In this document: one piece after another, positions 1 to 9,936 of the stretch | Numbering within the stretch: the first letter of the stretch is position 1 | Layout of the letters: every line of letters begins with the position of its first letter | DNA from: Bacteroidia bacterium | GTDB taxonomy: Bacteria; Bacteroidota; Bacteroidia; J057 | Length of the DNA stretch: 64,000 bases | Direction: 5' to 3' | Assembly (NCBI GenBank): GCA_030430205.1 | Contig: JAUIGE010000017.1 | Location: forward strand, 1-64,000 | Made by a program: the position numbers and the translations under genes | The notes under the pieces: generated by a model | Told to the model about the DNA's origin: nothing | Seen by the model: the letters and a program-made list of their open reading frames with translations, nothing else | Databases searched by the model: none

Positions 1-108
1 GCAGAAAAACCAAAGCAGAAGAAATTGATTCAAACAAAATTGATTTTCACAAAGATCTGCCCAAATTGTCATACAGAATTGCCGCATAATTTTAATGATT
101 TATTTTGA

Positions 109-1029
109 CGGCGTTCCTTACTTAAACCAGTTAATGATTTTTTACACCATAGAGGGGAGCTTCTGTTTCTTACCTATTTCAAATTTACTCAGCTTTGGGA
201 GGACTTGATTGCCCAAAATAAGGTATTCGATCTGCTTGTGATAGAAGAAGCTTCTCAGGCTTTTTTGGCTTCCATTGCCTTGTTTTCGTCTGTTGCGAAG
301 AAAGTGCTTGTTATTGGAGACCACAAGCAATTGATGCCCATTGTCATGAATCGGGACGAGGCTAAAGATATCCATATACATATTGATGGCATCATAGATG
401 GTCTCAAAACATTTGCCTTTAACCACAACCCGATTTCCTACAGACTAACCAGGACCAGAAGACTAACAGCTGCCTCGGCTGCGCTTACAGGCTTATATTA
501 TGAGGGACAATTGGCTTCAATTTCTGATATCGCTGAAAACATGTATGCGGTGCCCAAATATGGAGATCTCTTCCATGATAAGGGAGGTATAACCAAGGCC
601 TTGTTGCCCCCTTCCAGAAGAGGTTTTACAGAGAAAAGGCTAATGGAAATTCTTTGTGAGATCGCGGCAGATATATTGTCCATCAATAAAAAGGTGGAAG
701 TCGCCCTCCTTTCCCCATTGATTAGGGTTGAATCTGCGCTATATGAAGCTTGCAACCAGAGAGGAGTAGACTCCTCCAGGCTAACGATTAGCACGATTCA
801 TAAAATCCAGGGATTAACAACGGATTATACCATTTTGTACTTACCGCTTTCGAATCCTTCTTTTGAGGCAGATGATAATTTATTTAATGTAGCTACAAGT
901 AGAGCAAAAAGGGGTACCTTAATTGTCTCATACAGCAGTATTCATTTACTTAGCTCTGCCTCAATAGAATTTCAAGCGTTTCTCTCAAAATGTGAGGACG
1001 TAACCGAGCAGTTTAATCACTATCTTTAA
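109..1029 (+). pseudogene. C-terminal remnant of a DNA2/Upf1-like SF1 helicase
   Basis: Only the second half of a superfamily 1 (Upf1/DNA2-like) helicase is seen. The frame carries a Walker B-like motif (VIEEASQA), motif III (GDHKQLMPI), and late motifs V-VI (TIHKIQG and NVATSRAKRG), so the RecA2 part is well preserved. No Walker A lysine loop is present. The same frame is closed by a TGA at 106-108, and the first possible start after it is a TTG at 205; helicase-like sequence seems to continue upstream of that TTG. Upstream of the stop the frame reads a CPNCH zinc-ribbon-like stretch. It ends 13 bases before the large DruE-like helicase, suggesting one former operon. I read it as a decayed gene; alternatives are a sequencing error at 106 or a short expressed fragment. 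The part left of the window is unseen. Confidence 0.6.
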
Positions 1030-1042
1030 GAAGTATTCCTAC

Positions 1043-4000
1043 ATGCTTTCCCTCCACCAGGCTATAGAAATCCAGGCATCCATCATCGCCTACCTGAAAG
1101 CCACCTTTGGCTTTCAGGATAAAAAAGTAGAAAAGGCGTTTGACGCCTTTATCCACGATCCGCAGGAGGGCCTGTTCAAAGGGCCTTACTTATCCCTTCA
1201 GCCCGGCTTTGTCAAGGTAGATGAAGCTACGCAGGCAGCGGTTCCCCTTGACATCAAGCCGGATTGGCGCGCCTATGATCACCAGATCAAGACCTGGCAG
1301 CGATTGAGCACGCATGATCAGGAACCCCAGCCTACGCTGATCACCACAGGTACAGGTTCCGGTAAGACGGAATCTTTCCTCTTTCCGATGCTGGATTACT
1401 GCTACCGGCAGCAGCATCGCCCGGGCATCAAGGTGATCATCCTCTATCCCATGAATGCCCTGGCCAGTGACCAGGCCAAGCGCCTGGCGGAAGCCATAGA
1501 CGAAGATGCACGCCTGAAAGGGAAGATCACGGCAGGTCTCTTTATCGGCGAAGGCAAAAACGAAACCAAATACCCCAAATCCATGGGGCCGGATCATATC
1601 ATCGAAAACCGGGAGTCCATCCTGGCCTCCCCACCAGACATCCTGCTCACCAACTTCAAAATGTTGGATTATGGGCTGATGAAGCACAATTACCATGATT
1701 TGTGGGCGTATAATCTGCAGGACACCGGCCTGCTCCGCTTTCTGGTGCTGGACGAGCTCCATACCTACGATGGGGCCCAGGGGACAGATGTCGCCAACCT
1801 GATTCGCCGATTGAAGCTGAAGTTGAATCTGCCCGCAGGGCAATTGTGTCCGGTAGGTACTTCGGCGACCATAGGCTCAGGAGAAGAAGCGCCTGTGCTC
1901 CTGGCGGAATATGGCTCGCGTATCTTTGGGGAAAGCATTTCGCCGGAAGCCATCATCACGGAAAACCGTATCAGTCCGGAAGCCTTTTTTGGCCTGGATG
2001 AGGAGCTTGATCCATTTATCCCACGTGCCATGCGTCTGAAAGACAGCATGCTGCGCAAGGATGAAGCCTTTGAAGATTTTATCCAGCGACAGGTGGACCT
2101 CTGGCAGTTAGATGCAAATGAGCTGGCGAATGGGCTACGGAAGCAGCTGATCGTCAAGCACCTGGTACAGGTGATCAATGAGGGAACAGGTATTCACACA
2201 CTGGATGAGATTGAGCGGGAGCTTTCCCGCCTTAACCCGCGCTTTCGCGAGCTCCCCCAGTGGGACGAAAGCGAACAATTCGCTCCCCGGCGGGCCTTGC
2301 TGGAGTCGCTTTATGCGTTGGTCTCCATCGCAAAAGAAAATGACGGCAGAGACTCGCCCTTTCTCTTTGCCCGCACCCAACTTTGGATCCGCGAGTTGAG
2401 CGGTCTGCTTCGGGTATTTGGGCATGAGCCCCAGTTTATCTGGCGTGACCTGGCAGAGAAGCAGGAGACAAAGGCCCTGCCGCCCTGGTTTTGCCGCGAA
2501 TGCGGCGCAACGGGCTGGCTGGCTGTCAAGCAGGACAACCGGGAGCAGTTTGAGCAGGATATCAATGACCTGTACCAAAAGTTCTTCAGCAATAACAAGA
2601 ACCTGTATTTTGTTTCTGCCTTTGCGGACTTCAACCCCCAGGATTTGAAGCTTTCCGGCTATGAACATACTGATATGGTGCATGAATTTGTGGATCAGCA
2701 CAATTTGCTCTTTCACGATGAAAGCGACCCGGAAAGGATAGAAGTCATGGCTGTTCGCAAACTGGATTCCAAAAACAGGAATGACCATGTTTGTCCGGCT
2801 TGCAATACGCGTAATACGGTCTCCATCATCGGTACCCGCATCGCTACCCTCAGCTCCATTGCGATGAGCCAAACGCTGGCGACAGACCTGGATATGCAGG
2901 ATGAAAGGGAGCGAAAGGTATTGGCTTTTACCAATTCTGTGCAGGATGCCGCCCATCAGGCGGGCTTTGTGGAAGCAAGAAATTATCGTTTTACCCTGCG
3001 CTCCTCCCTGCAGCAGGTGATCAATGCGCAGGAAGGTCCGCTCTCCCTTTCCGAACTGGCAGAGCAATTTAAAGCCCACTGGAAAACGCGCGCCGATGAG
3101 TCAGGTCAGCAATCGCTGCCAGCCTATTTTTACCGCTTTTTTCCCAAGGACTATATCGGAAAGGCATCTCCGGCTGATTATGCGGAAAAAGAAAGGTATG
3201 AAACGCACTTTCAAAAGGAATTTGATATGCGGGTGGATTGGGAGATTTTTGCCGAATTTGGCTATGATTCCCTCATTGGCCGTACGCTGGAAAAGACAGG
3301 TAGCTCGGCGGCTTATTTCCAGCCGGAAGCCCTTGCCCGGACCTGGGCACTGGCAGAGGATTGGCTACAGGTCCATGACCCGGCCAGGAAGGTAGATCGT
3401 GCTGACTTTGAGCGTTTTCTGTTGCTGATGCTACATCGTGTGCGGGTACGTGGCGCGGTTTCCCATCCTTTCCTGGAAAAATTTCGCAGCCAGGACCTCA
3501 AGCTTTGGGACCTCAACTGGATTAGCGATACCCGCCACTTCCTGAACAAGCGCTTTGGACCAAGAACCCGCCTCCCCAAACTGCTGACCAGCCAGGTCGA
3601 AAATCGGGGCCTGCTGGACAGTACCTTTGCCAGGACAACCAATTGGTTTCATAGTTATTTCAAGAAATGCTTTGAAATGGCCAATGACAAGGTTGACTTT
3701 ATCAATGAGTTTTATGCCATGCTCCTGCCTGCCATGGAAGCCTCAGGCCTCCTCGATAAGCGGCAGACGCTTGATCTTGTCAATTATGCCTTGCGACCCG
3801 CCAGTATATTCGTCGGCAAGGAAGTGCATGCGCTGAGCTGTAAGCGCTGTGGGCATGAAGTCCACGGAGGAGCGCCTGTTCAGCAGGCGGCAGGTGGGCA
3901 TTGCCTGAATTATCGTTGCCAGGGAACCTATGAGCTGCAGGCGCAGCCTGAAGAAAATTATTATCAGGCGGTGTACAACCGCAAGCGGGCGCCGCGTATC

Positions 4001-7000
4001 TATGCGAAGGATCATACGGGCCTGCTGGACCGTCAGGTCCGGGAAGAACTGGAAGACGACTTCAAGTACAGACCCAAATTCAATTCCACCAATGCCATGG
4101 TTGCGACCAGTACGCTGGAGATGGGAATTGATATCGGGACGCTGAATGCGGTTTATAACAATTCTGTGCCGCCCTTGCCATCCAATTTTTTGCAAAGGAT
4201 CGGGCGGGCAGGCCGGAAGAGTGGTTCTGCCTTTGTGATCAATTTTGCACAAAATAAGGCCCATGACCTCTTTTATTTCCAGGGGCCTTATGACATGATG
4301 GCCGGGGAAGTGGCTACGCCGGGCTGCTTTCTGGAAGCGAAGGAGATTCTGCGGCGGCATTTCTTTGCCTATTGCATCGACTCCTGGACGAGTTTGGCAC
4401 CTAAAAAGCATCACCTCCCCGTGCAGTTGCGTTCGCTCAAACTGGAAACGCTTGATCTGCAGGATGCATCATTTTTTATGAATCGCCTGCTGAACTATAT
4501 CAAGCTGAATGAGGAGGCCCTCTTTTCCCGTTTCCGTGGGCAATATGTAGGCGAAGTGAAGGAAGAGGTGTTTGCTGAACTTCAATATCAGCTTGATAGC
4601 GAGCAGTTTTATGAGGACTATAAGGCGATTTTTAAGCGCATCAAGCAGGAAATCGCGAATATTCGTCAAAAGCAGCAGGAGACCGTGGATATGATCAAGA
4701 CCCTCAAACTGGGCAAGGAAGATCCCGAACGGCTGGAGATGGAAAGAGAAAGGAAAAACCTGGGAGGCATCATCAAAAGCATACGCGATCGCCATACGCT
4801 GGAGCATCTCACCAATGTCGGCGCCCTACCCAACTATGCCTTTCCTGAAACAGGGGTCACCCTGAGCGCAAGGGTACTCGGAACGCAGGCAGAGGGGAGT
4901 ACGCATGATCCCATGCAAAAGGATTTTGAGATGGTACGGGCTGCTTCCCAGGCGCTGAGGGAGTTTGCGCCGGATAATTATTTTTATTCACAGGGCTTTC
5001 GCTTCCAGGCATCTGGCATCAACACCTATGACTGGGCAGATAACAGTGTTTTCCATAGCAAACGCTTTTGCTCGCAGTGTGATCATATCGAGATCAACAG
5101 CCTGGCAGCAAAAGGAAATTGTCCCAAATGTGGACATGAATCCTGGGGCGCTTCCTCCAATGTGCATGAATTTGCGAAACTGTTGACAGTCAAATCCTTC
5201 AATAACCAGGCTAAGGCGGCCTTGAATGACAGCAAAGATGAACGGGAGGCATTGATATATCATAGATTGCGTCACTTCAAATTTGATCCCAGCCGATCCC
5301 GGGGTGCCTGGGCCCTGGTGGAAATCCCTTTTGGGATTGAATTTGTGAAAAGTGTCACCATTCTGGAAAGCAACCTGGGCCGCTCAGACGTCACGGACGC
5401 CCGCAAACTGCAGATCAATGAGTTGGAAGTGCCTGTGCATGGTTTTATCACCTGCAGGCATTGTGGCAAATCTTCCTCTCACATTAACCAATATGAGTAT
5501 AAGCAGCACTTTGGCTATTGCAAACACAAAAACGAGGAATATAAAGGGAAAAGCGATGCGGTATTTAAGGAGGTATTCTTCTTCCGGGAAATGACTACCG
5601 AGGCTCTCAAAGTGCTGCTGCCTGTACAGGAACTGGACAGTGAGGCCAAGGTAAAGATGTTTAAAGCAGGCATTGAACGCGGACTAAAAGATTTCTACAA
5701 AGGAAATCCGCAGCACATAGAAATTGCCGAATACAAGGAATACAATCACAAATCCATGCGATTTGACCGCTACCTGGTTCTTTTTGACAAAGTGCCGGGA
5801 GGGACAGGCTATTTGGAGCAGCTATTTGATCGGAGCGAGTTTACCAAACTGATGAAGCAGGCTTATGAGAGCATCCGGGATTGTAGCTGCCAGCATGAAG
5901 GCAAGGATGGCTGCTATCGCTGCATCTATTCCTATGGCAATCAATATTACCATGCGGACCTTAGCCGGGCAGAGGCAGAAAAATCTTTTCGGGCCATCGT
6001 TGAAAAGTCAGAGACCTGGGAACGACAAAGCGAAGGCCTTTCTCAGATCGCTGCCACAGGTAGAATTGAAGAATCAGAGCTGGAAGAGCGATTTATCAGG
6101 AGCTTATCTAAATTTGCCTCGAAAGAAGCGCAGTGGAAATTTCAGGAAAAAAATGAGGATGGGACGGTCAGTTATTCCCTAAGCTATCGAAGTCCGTTGA
6201 CTCAGGTTTCCTACCATATCCGTCCTCAGGTAGAGTTGGGTCGAGTGGATGGTATTGCCTATTATACCCGTTCCGATTTTCTGATTGTCTGTACAGAAGC
6301 AACCCTGGATGGACAAAATTATCAGGATACCATTCCCAGCATAGCTGTCTACCTGGACGGTTATCAGTTTCATGCTTCCACTGAAAACAACCGTTTTTTC
6401 AACGACTTCCAAAAACGGCAGGCCATCAATGCCCATGATGGCTACCATAGCTGGACACTGACCTGGGATGATCTGGAAAAATTTGACCAGCGCTTTCTGG
6501 ATGCCAAAGAACAAAAAGACAGAAAAGACTTTTTGCGTTTGCTGCTGGAGGAAGAAGGCTATAAAGACAGTAGAAAACAGCTGCTCAACATGAGTAAGGG
6601 AAAAACCATGGACATAGGCCATGCGCCCAATAACCTGGAGCGTCTGTTGCTCCTGTTGCAGTACCCTTTCCGGGATAAACAGATGAAAGCCAGTTGGAAT
6701 CTGTTTTTGGCGACCTATCAGCCATCCTTATTTCGTCCCTCTTTCCCTCCGCAGGAAATGGAAAAAGCATTTGATTATTCCGTTCAGGAGGGAAGTTTTT
6801 GTCTTCAGCAAAAAACGCTGGATGGATGGCTTCGGGTGCAGGCCTTGCCTGCCTGTGAGTTGTTCGTTTGGCGAACGATTGCCAATATTCAGCAGCACGA
6901 GGTTGCCAGTAGACTGTTACTCAGGCGAATAGATGAGATCCCAAAAGCGGGTTGGAATCAGTTTTGGCTCTACTACAACCTGATTCAATTCTTTCCGCTG

Positions 7001-7318
7001 GAAGAAGTGGAAACCTTTGACCTGCTGCCGGAAATGGAGTTGGATATGGTTAATATGGAAGGTTTGGAAGATTTTATTGATCTGTTTGAACCTGCTTATG
7101 CAGATTTGATCCGACAGCTTTTCCAAAAAGGCCTGGTTCGCTCAGAAGATGAAGATGCCCTTAGTATTTTATTGGATGAAAAAGGAGGAGAATTAGCCAC
7201 AGCAGAACTCATCATTCCTCACTTACAGCTCGCCTTTGAACCCCACGATCCCGCTGCTTTTCAAAAAGCAGGATATACCATCTTAACCCAGGACCAGATT
7301 AAAGAAATAAACTTATGA
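1043..7318 (+). CDS. Large DEAD/DEAH helicase with DUF1998 region and Vsr-like tail (DruE-like)
   Basis: A 2,091-residue SF2 helicase. The N-terminal RecA lobe has Walker A GTGSGKT (about residue 102), motif Ia YPMNALASDQ, Walker B DELH (about 235) and a SAT motif (GTSAT). Cys pairs interrupt the core (FCRECG, VCPACN, SCKRCG). The second lobe has STLEMGIDIG and QRIGRAGR (about 1053). Further zinc-ribbon pairs follow (FCSQC, CPKCG, CRHCG), then the DUF1998/MZB-type cluster CSC...CYRC near 1613-1628. The last 350 residues contain YLDGYQFHAS, KRQAI and SWTLTWDDL, resembling Vsr/DUF559-type PD-(D/E)XK tails. Size and order resemble DruE of Druantia anti-phage systems (known family); no other recognisable Druantia gene is beside it. 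Its stop overlaps the next start by ATGA, so the two are probably translationally coupled. The helicase call is firm; a defence role is inferred. Confidence 0.88.
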   Translation: MLSLHQAIEIQASIIAYLKATFGFQDKKVEKAFDAFIHDPQEGLFKGPYLSLQPGFVKVDEATQAAVPLDIKPDWRAYDHQIKTWQRLSTHDQEPQPTLITTGTGSGKTESFLFPMLDYCYRQQHRPGIKVIILYPMNALASDQAKRLAEAIDEDARLKGKITAGLFIGEGKNETKYPKSMGPDHIIENRESILASPPDILLTNFKMLDYGLMKHNYHDLWAYNLQDTGLLRFLVLDELHTYDGAQGTDVANLIRRLKLKLNLPAGQLCPVGTSATIGSGEEAPVLLAEYGSRIFGESISPEAIITENRISPEAFFGLDEELDPFIPRAMRLKDSMLRKDEAFEDFIQRQVDLWQLDANELANGLRKQLIVKHLVQVINEGTGIHTLDEIERELSRLNPRFRELPQWDESEQFAPRRALLESLYALVSIAKENDGRDSPFLFARTQLWIRELSGLLRVFGHEPQFIWRDLAEKQETKALPPWFCRECGATGWLAVKQDNREQFEQDINDLYQKFFSNNKNLYFVSAFADFNPQDLKLSGYEHTDMVHEFVDQHNLLFHDESDPERIEVMAVRKLDSKNRNDHVCPACNTRNTVSIIGTRIATLSSIAMSQTLATDLDMQDERERKVLAFTNSVQDAAHQAGFVEARNYRFTLRSSLQQVINAQEGPLSLSELAEQFKAHWKTRADESGQQSLPAYFYRFFPKDYIGKASPADYAEKERYETHFQKEFDMRVDWEIFAEFGYDSLIGRTLEKTGSSAAYFQPEALARTWALAEDWLQVHDPARKVDRADFERFLLLMLHRVRVRGAVSHPFLEKFRSQDLKLWDLNWISDTRHFLNKRFGPRTRLPKLLTSQVENRGLLDSTFARTTNWFHSYFKKCFEMANDKVDFINEFYAMLLPAMEASGLLDKRQTLDLVNYALRPASIFVGKEVHALSCKRCGHEVHGGAPVQQAAGGHCLNYRCQGTYELQAQPEENYYQAVYNRKRAPRIYAKDHTGLLDRQVREELEDDFKYRPKFNSTNAMVATSTLEMGIDIGTLNAVYNNSVPPLPSNFLQRIGRAGRKSGSAFVINFAQNKAHDLFYFQGPYDMMAGEVATPGCFLEAKEILRRHFFAYCIDSWTSLAPKKHHLPVQLRSLKLETLDLQDASFFMNRLLNYIKLNEEALFSRFRGQYVGEVKEEVFAELQYQLDSEQFYEDYKAIFKRIKQEIANIRQKQQETVDMIKTLKLGKEDPERLEMERERKNLGGIIKSIRDRHTLEHLTNVGALPNYAFPETGVTLSARVLGTQAEGSTHDPMQKDFEMVRAASQALREFAPDNYFYSQGFRFQASGINTYDWADNSVFHSKRFCSQCDHIEINSLAAKGNCPKCGHESWGASSNVHEFAKLLTVKSFNNQAKAALNDSKDEREALIYHRLRHFKFDPSRSRGAWALVEIPFGIEFVKSVTILESNLGRSDVTDARKLQINELEVPVHGFITCRHCGKSSSHINQYEYKQHFGYCKHKNEEYKGKSDAVFKEVFFFREMTTEALKVLLPVQELDSEAKVKMFKAGIERGLKDFYKGNPQHIEIAEYKEYNHKSMRFDRYLVLFDKVPGGTGYLEQLFDRSEFTKLMKQAYESIRDCSCQHEGKDGCYRCIYSYGNQYYHADLSRAEAEKSFRAIVEKSETWERQSEGLSQIAATGRIEESELEERFIRSLSKFASKEAQWKFQEKNEDGTVSYSLSYRSPLTQVSYHIRPQVELGRVDGIAYYTRSDFLIVCTEATLDGQNYQDTIPSIAVYLDGYQFHASTENNRFFNDFQKRQAINAHDGYHSWTLTWDDLEKFDQRFLDAKEQKDRKDFLRLLLEEEGYKDSRKQLLNMSKGKTMDIGHAPNNLERLLLLLQYPFRDKQMKASWNLFLATYQPSLFRPSFPPQEMEKAFDYSVQEGSFCLQQKTLDGWLRVQALPACELFVWRTIANIQQHEVASRLLLRRIDEIPKAGWNQFWLYYNLIQFFPLEEVETFDLLPEMELDMVNMEGLEDFIDLFEPAYADLIRQLFQKGLVRSEDEDALSILLDEKGGELATAELIIPHLQLAFEPHDPAAFQKAGYTILTQDQIKEINL

Positions 7319-9420
7319 AACTCTTCATTTACGATAAATTCTGGGATGCTTTTATTGACCTGAATAAAACTACCCAAAAGAAAGTCCTGGACTTTCAAAA
7401 GAAATTTCGGGAGAACTCGAAATCTGCTGCTATTCACCTGGAACCCATCTCGACCTTTAGGGATCAGAGCCTGCGTACAGCACGGATTGATCAAAAATAC
7501 CGTGCAATCGTCAAAGTGCCAGAGACAGGAAGTGCCTACTACCTGCTTTGGGTGGATAACCACGATGAAGCCATGGATTGGGCGCGCGATAAGATGTTTG
7601 AGTGGAATGAAACAACGCAATCTATTCAGGTTTTTACTGTCCCGGATGAAGCAGTGCTTCCTTCAGCATCCGATAAGGCCCCGGTGCCAAAGCCTGCAGT
7701 TACTCAGGGCTTGGGAAAATACACCCTGGAACAGCTCAAGGGACTGGGCGTACCTGAAATCCTGCTCCCCTCTGTGCAAAAGGTCAGCAGTTTGGACCAA
7801 TTGGAAAAAATGCAGGCCTACCTTCCTGAAGCCGTATTTGAAAATTTATTCTATCTGATGGATGGTGCGCAGATTGATTTGCTGCTACACGAAGTAAAAG
7901 AAGGGACCATCAATTCTGATAATCCGGATGAGACGGCAGAAAGTGCCAACAACCGACGTAGTTTTGTGGAGTTGACCGATGACGATATGTTCAATGAGGT
8001 GCTTTCCGGCAGTCTTGACAAATGGAAGTACTATCTACATCCCTCCCAGCGAAAATTGGTTAATGGCCATTTTCAGGGTCCGACCAAAGTTACAGGCGGA
8101 GCCGGTACCGGAAAAACCGTAGCTGCCCTGCATCGCCTGAAAGTACTTGCCGGGCAGGCAAGTGTGGATCAGCCGGTGCTCTTTACCACCTTTACCAAAG
8201 CCCTGACAAAAAACCTGATTGCGCTAGCCAATGGCCTGAAAGTTCCTACAGAGCGGGTCCGAATCGTCCATATTGATCTGCTGGTTTTTGAATTGGCGAA
8301 AGAATATGAAATCATTTCTGATCAGGCGAAAATATTTGGGTTTGCCGGAGTAAAAAAAGCCTCCGATGTGTGGGAGGAAATACTGGAAGAAACCCTGGTT
8401 ACCTATGATCGGGACTTTTTGGAAAAAGAATATGAGCAGGTCATCTTATACCATAACATCGGGGACCGATCTGATTATCTGCGGATCGCCCGGTTAGGGC
8501 GGGGCAAAGCCATCTCCCGCCGCCAGCGCGCCGAACTCTGGAAGGTATTCGAATTATTCAAAGCACGGGCAAAGCAATACGATTGCTTTTACAAAGAGGA
8601 AGTATTCAACCAGGTAACGGACCACTTCACCCAGAACGAAATACACCCTTTTTCAGCTGCCGTGGTAGACGAGTTACAAGACATGTCAAATGTGGAACTG
8701 CGCTTTATTCGCTCACTGGTTACAGAAAAACCCAATGACTTGTTTTTAGTTGGAGATCCGCTCCAAACCATTTATGCCAAACGCATCAACTTCACCAAGG
8801 CAGGCATCAATGTCAGAGGCAAGCGCAGTCTAAGACTTCGAATCAACTACCGCACCACAGAAGAAATCAAGAAACTGGCAGTCTCTATCATTGAGGATTG
8901 TCATTATGACAACTTTGATGGGGAAGAGGAAGAGAAAAATGGGTATGTATCGCTTTTCCATGGACAGAAACCCAGTTATCAGTTGTTTAAAACCAAAGCG
9001 GACGAAGTAGATGCTGTCCTAAGCAGGATAGAAAAACTGATTGAAGCTGGAATTGATTATCCTGAAATCGCGATCGCATCCCGTTCAAGAAGTGGCCTGA
9101 AAGACTTCACCGATGCCTTACACAAGCAAAACCTTCCCTATTATGAGATGCATTCCGGCAAAGCAGTGGGCCAGAAAAATGGGATTCATCTCTTCACCCT
9201 GCATAGCATTAAGGGCCTGGAATTTAAGCATGTTTTTTTGGTAGATGTGAATAACAGGACAGCGCCCAAGCAATTTACCGGCTTCGATGACATGGATGCA
9301 GAAAGCAAAGCGATGTATCTACGTGCAGAAAAGTCGCTGATGTATGTGGCAGCTTCGCGGGCCATTGAGGGATTGTGTATTTCGGGGGTGGGGCAGGCTT
9401 CGGAGGTGGTGCGGGTGTGA
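7315..9420 (+). CDS. UvrD-like SF1 helicase with N-terminal RelE/ParE-like domain
   Basis: A 701-residue protein. Residues 1-110 resemble a RelE/ParE mRNA interferase or gyrase-toxin fold: basic helices, then RTARIDQKYRAIV and the YYLLWVDNHDEAMDWA strand-helix end typical of this fold. After a linker, a complete SF1A helicase follows: Walker A GGAGTGKT (about 264), Walker B VVDELQD (about 451), motif III VGDPLQTIYA, motif IV LRINYRT, motif V LHSIKGLEF and motif VI YVAASRA. The ATG overlaps the stop of the DruE-like gene by four bases. No antitoxin gene is adjacent, so the toxin-like domain may act as a ribosome- or DNA-gyrase-sensing module rather than a free toxin (inference). The gene ends nine bases before a GC-rich palindrome where the convergent viperin gene breaks off. 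Confidence 0.85.
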   Translation: MKLFIYDKFWDAFIDLNKTTQKKVLDFQKKFRENSKSAAIHLEPISTFRDQSLRTARIDQKYRAIVKVPETGSAYYLLWVDNHDEAMDWARDKMFEWNETTQSIQVFTVPDEAVLPSASDKAPVPKPAVTQGLGKYTLEQLKGLGVPEILLPSVQKVSSLDQLEKMQAYLPEAVFENLFYLMDGAQIDLLLHEVKEGTINSDNPDETAESANNRRSFVELTDDDMFNEVLSGSLDKWKYYLHPSQRKLVNGHFQGPTKVTGGAGTGKTVAALHRLKVLAGQASVDQPVLFTTFTKALTKNLIALANGLKVPTERVRIVHIDLLVFELAKEYEIISDQAKIFGFAGVKKASDVWEEILEETLVTYDRDFLEKEYEQVILYHNIGDRSDYLRIARLGRGKAISRRQRAELWKVFELFKARAKQYDCFYKEEVFNQVTDHFTQNEIHPFSAAVVDELQDMSNVELRFIRSLVTEKPNDLFLVGDPLQTIYAKRINFTKAGINVRGKRSLRLRINYRTTEEIKKLAVSIIEDCHYDNFDGEEEEKNGYVSLFHGQKPSYQLFKTKADEVDAVLSRIEKLIEAGIDYPEIAIASRSRSGLKDFTDALHKQNLPYYEMHSGKAVGQKNGIHLFTLHSIKGLEFKHVFLVDVNNRTAPKQFTGFDDMDAESKAMYLRAEKSLMYVAASRAIEGLCISGVGQASEVVRV

Positions 9421-9423
9421 GAT

Positions 9424-9921
9424 TTATAGGGGGCTGGAAACCAGCCCCCGCCGAAAACGCATATCCTTGATCTGTTGGATCAATTGCCGGTAATGGCTTT
9501 CATCCATCACTTGTTTTTTGCCAACAGCATACCTGCCCGTTTTTTGGTTGATTTCAGGGTTCAGGCTGTCGATACTGAGGCAAAGCCAATCCAGCGAAGC
9601 CTGAAACTGCTTCATGTACTGTGGCGTCAGCTTGCTGCCATTGGTAACCAACATGGTAATAAGGCCAAGCCGCTTAGCTTCTTTAATCAAATCCGCTAGC
9701 CAGGGACAGAGGGTAGGTTCTCCACCAACAAAGGTGATCTTCTGGAAGCCATAGGCTGCCAGTTGGCGCACAACCTCGAGGGCATCTTCCTTAGGTAGAT
9801 GTCCTTTGGGTAGCACAGAGGCTTTCACATCCTGAAAGCGGGCGAAGCAGAAGCCGCAACGCATGTTGCAGGGTTCCCAGAGGTGGAAATTGACGGCGGG
9901 GATTGATGGTTTGTTTTGCAT
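9424..9921 (-). CDS. Prokaryotic viperin (radical SAM), C-terminally truncated
   Basis: A 165-residue radical SAM protein. The cluster-binding motif CNMRCGFC is at Cys18, Cys22 and Cys25, preceded by VNFHLWEP; then FVGGEPTL (the SAM-binding GGEP), LVTNGS, and SIDSLN...TGR, which matches the viperin-specific CDS/IGR region. Viperins make 3'-deoxy-3',4'-didehydro nucleotides that terminate viral RNA synthesis; bacterial pVips defend against phages (established). Known pVips are about 290 or more residues, so roughly the C-terminal half, including later barrel strands and nucleotide contacts, is missing. Similarity stops at QQIKDM; the last 11 residues are coded by a palindrome and flanking sequence. 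It is probably inactive. The nuclease-TPR gene is 57 bases upstream on the same strand. QueE and other radical SAM enzymes were considered, but the flanking motifs fit viperin better. Confidence 0.8.
   Translation of the reverse strand: MQNKPSIPAVNFHLWEPCNMRCGFCFARFQDVKASVLPKGHLPKEDALEVVRQLAAYGFQKITFVGGEPTLCPWLADLIKEAKRLGLITMLVTNGSKLTPQYMKQFQASLDWLCLSIDSLNPEINQKTGRYAVGKKQVMDESHYRQLIQQIKDMRFRRGLVSSPL
9429..9449. repeat. Perfect GC-rich palindrome at the helicase/viperin junction
   Basis: Nine-base arms GGGGGCTGG and CCAGCCCCC flank an AAA loop. It lies between the two convergent genes, just after the UvrD stop (9420), and encodes the last residues of the truncated viperin. It could be a bidirectional terminator, although no T-run follows on either strand, or a REP-like or recombination scar. 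Because viperin similarity stops at its edge, a breakpoint is plausible. Confidence 0.7.
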
Positions 9922-9936
9922 AATTACATGGATTAA

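Noticed and set aside
1190-1843. Minus-strand open frame of 217 codons inside the DruE-like helicase
   Set aside because: It is a shadow of the plus-strand gene, whose motifs cover this stretch (Walker A to Walker B).
9424-9921. QueE or a generic radical SAM enzyme as the identity of the truncated protein
   Set aside because: The VNFHLWEP lead before the Cys motif and the SIDSLN...GR region fit viperins better than QueE.
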